The translations under genes and the position numbers were made by a program. DNA of 64,000 nt from Streptomyces sp. CB02366 (GTDB lineage: Bacteria > Actinomycetota > Actinomycetes > Streptomycetales > Streptomycetaceae), in the NCBI RefSeq assembly GCF_001905905.1, contig NZ_LIVT01000001.1, positions 476,870 to 540,869 on the forward strand, written 5' to 3'. Under the pieces are notes generated by a model that saw nothing but the letters and a program-made list of their open reading frames with translations, did not search any database and had not been told where the DNA came from. Below, in pieces: positions 63,842-64,000 of this stretch (positions within the stretch are counted from its first letter, which is position 1; each line of letters opens with the position of its first letter).

Positions 63842-63910
63842 GGGGGAATCGTGTCAGGCGGGCCCGGTGGGCGCGAACGGATTCGGTGCGGGGCGGAGGG
63901 AGCCGGGGCC

Positions 63911-63950
63911 GGAGGGGGCGTGGGCGGAGGGGGCGTGGGCGGAGGGGGCC
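63911..63950. repeat. 15-bp tandem repeat GGAGGGGGCGTGGGC
   Basis: Two exact copies (63911-63925, 63926-63940) and a partial third are followed by more G-rich sequence to the window edge. No gene start is seen between 63842 and 64000. Confidence 0.65.
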
Positions 63951-64000
63951 GGGGGCGGGCGTGGGGCGGGGGGCGCGGGGCGGACGAGGCCGAGGGGGCG

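Overview
The window is a very GC-rich actinobacterial chromosome segment. Codon use, GTG/TTG starts, 4-nt stop/start overlaps, a WhiB-like protein, SpoIIE phosphatase, SGNH-ricin secreted enzyme and PIN-PhoH protein all point to Streptomyces. From memory, gene order around xseA/xseB, ispH, ppgK, glpX, the WhiB-like gene, the two fumarases, the penicillin-binding protein and oxyR/ahpC/ahpD matches the conserved core region near SCO5029-SCO5060 of S. coelicolor, read in reverse.

Layout. 1-8.4 kb: a truncated membrane protein, an NfeD/SPFH membrane pair, a secreted YncE-type beta-propeller with a divergent TetR regulator, a Phd/RelE toxin-antitoxin pair, and the GTPase YchF. 8.7-20.9 kb: core metabolism and DNA repair (DUF6542 protein, polyphosphate glucokinase, IspH, an amino acid permease, exonuclease VII XseA/XseB, a RutE-type nitroreductase, DUF4245 protein, class II fructose bisphosphatase GlpX, WhiB-like protein, DUF1707 protein, class I iron-sulfur fumarase). 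21.0-38.7 kb: a compact biosynthetic gene cluster inserted between the class I and class II fumarase regions. 38.8-64 kb: secreted SGNH/ricin hydrolase, FumC, DUF402 protein, SpoIIE/GAF phosphatase, class A PBP, a second SPFH protein with a ribbon-helix-helix partner, a PadR-ABC-FtsX transporter unit, OxyR/AhpC/AhpD, AI-2E family transporter, secreted transglycosylase, PIN-PhoH, cis-prenyl transferase, aldo/keto reductase, a gene relic, a hypothetical protein and a methyltransferase.

The biosynthetic cluster is the main discovery candidate. It has a divergent LuxR-type regulator and an MFS exporter, then a tightly coupled operon: a KS-AT-ACP polyketide synthase, an aminotransferase-luciferase-like monooxygenase-C-PCP-C megaenzyme, an M18 aminopeptidase, a type II thioesterase, an SDR dehydrogenase, and a separate (degenerate C)-A-PCP protein. 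KS-AT-ACP followed by aminotransferase, monooxygenase and C is the order that builds the 3-amino-2-hydroxy acid of microginin. The same warhead is found in the Streptomyces aminopeptidase inhibitors bestatin and amastatin. An M18 aminopeptidase gene coupled by ATGA overlap inside this operon suggests that the product is an aminopeptidase inhibitor and that the enzyme is a self-resistance copy of its target. Codon 15 of the first synthase is TTA, so production is probably under bldA control.

Regulatory signals that read clearly include an OxyR-type box between oxyR and ahpC, an iron box (DmdR/IdeR type) before the iron-sulfur fumarase, a palindrome before the PadR gene, a perfect 16-bp palindrome before the second SPFH gene, and many strong hairpin terminators between convergent genes. 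No tRNA, rRNA, CRISPR array, insertion sequence or attachment site was recognised. Comparisons with known families are from memory of conserved motifs; no database search was run.
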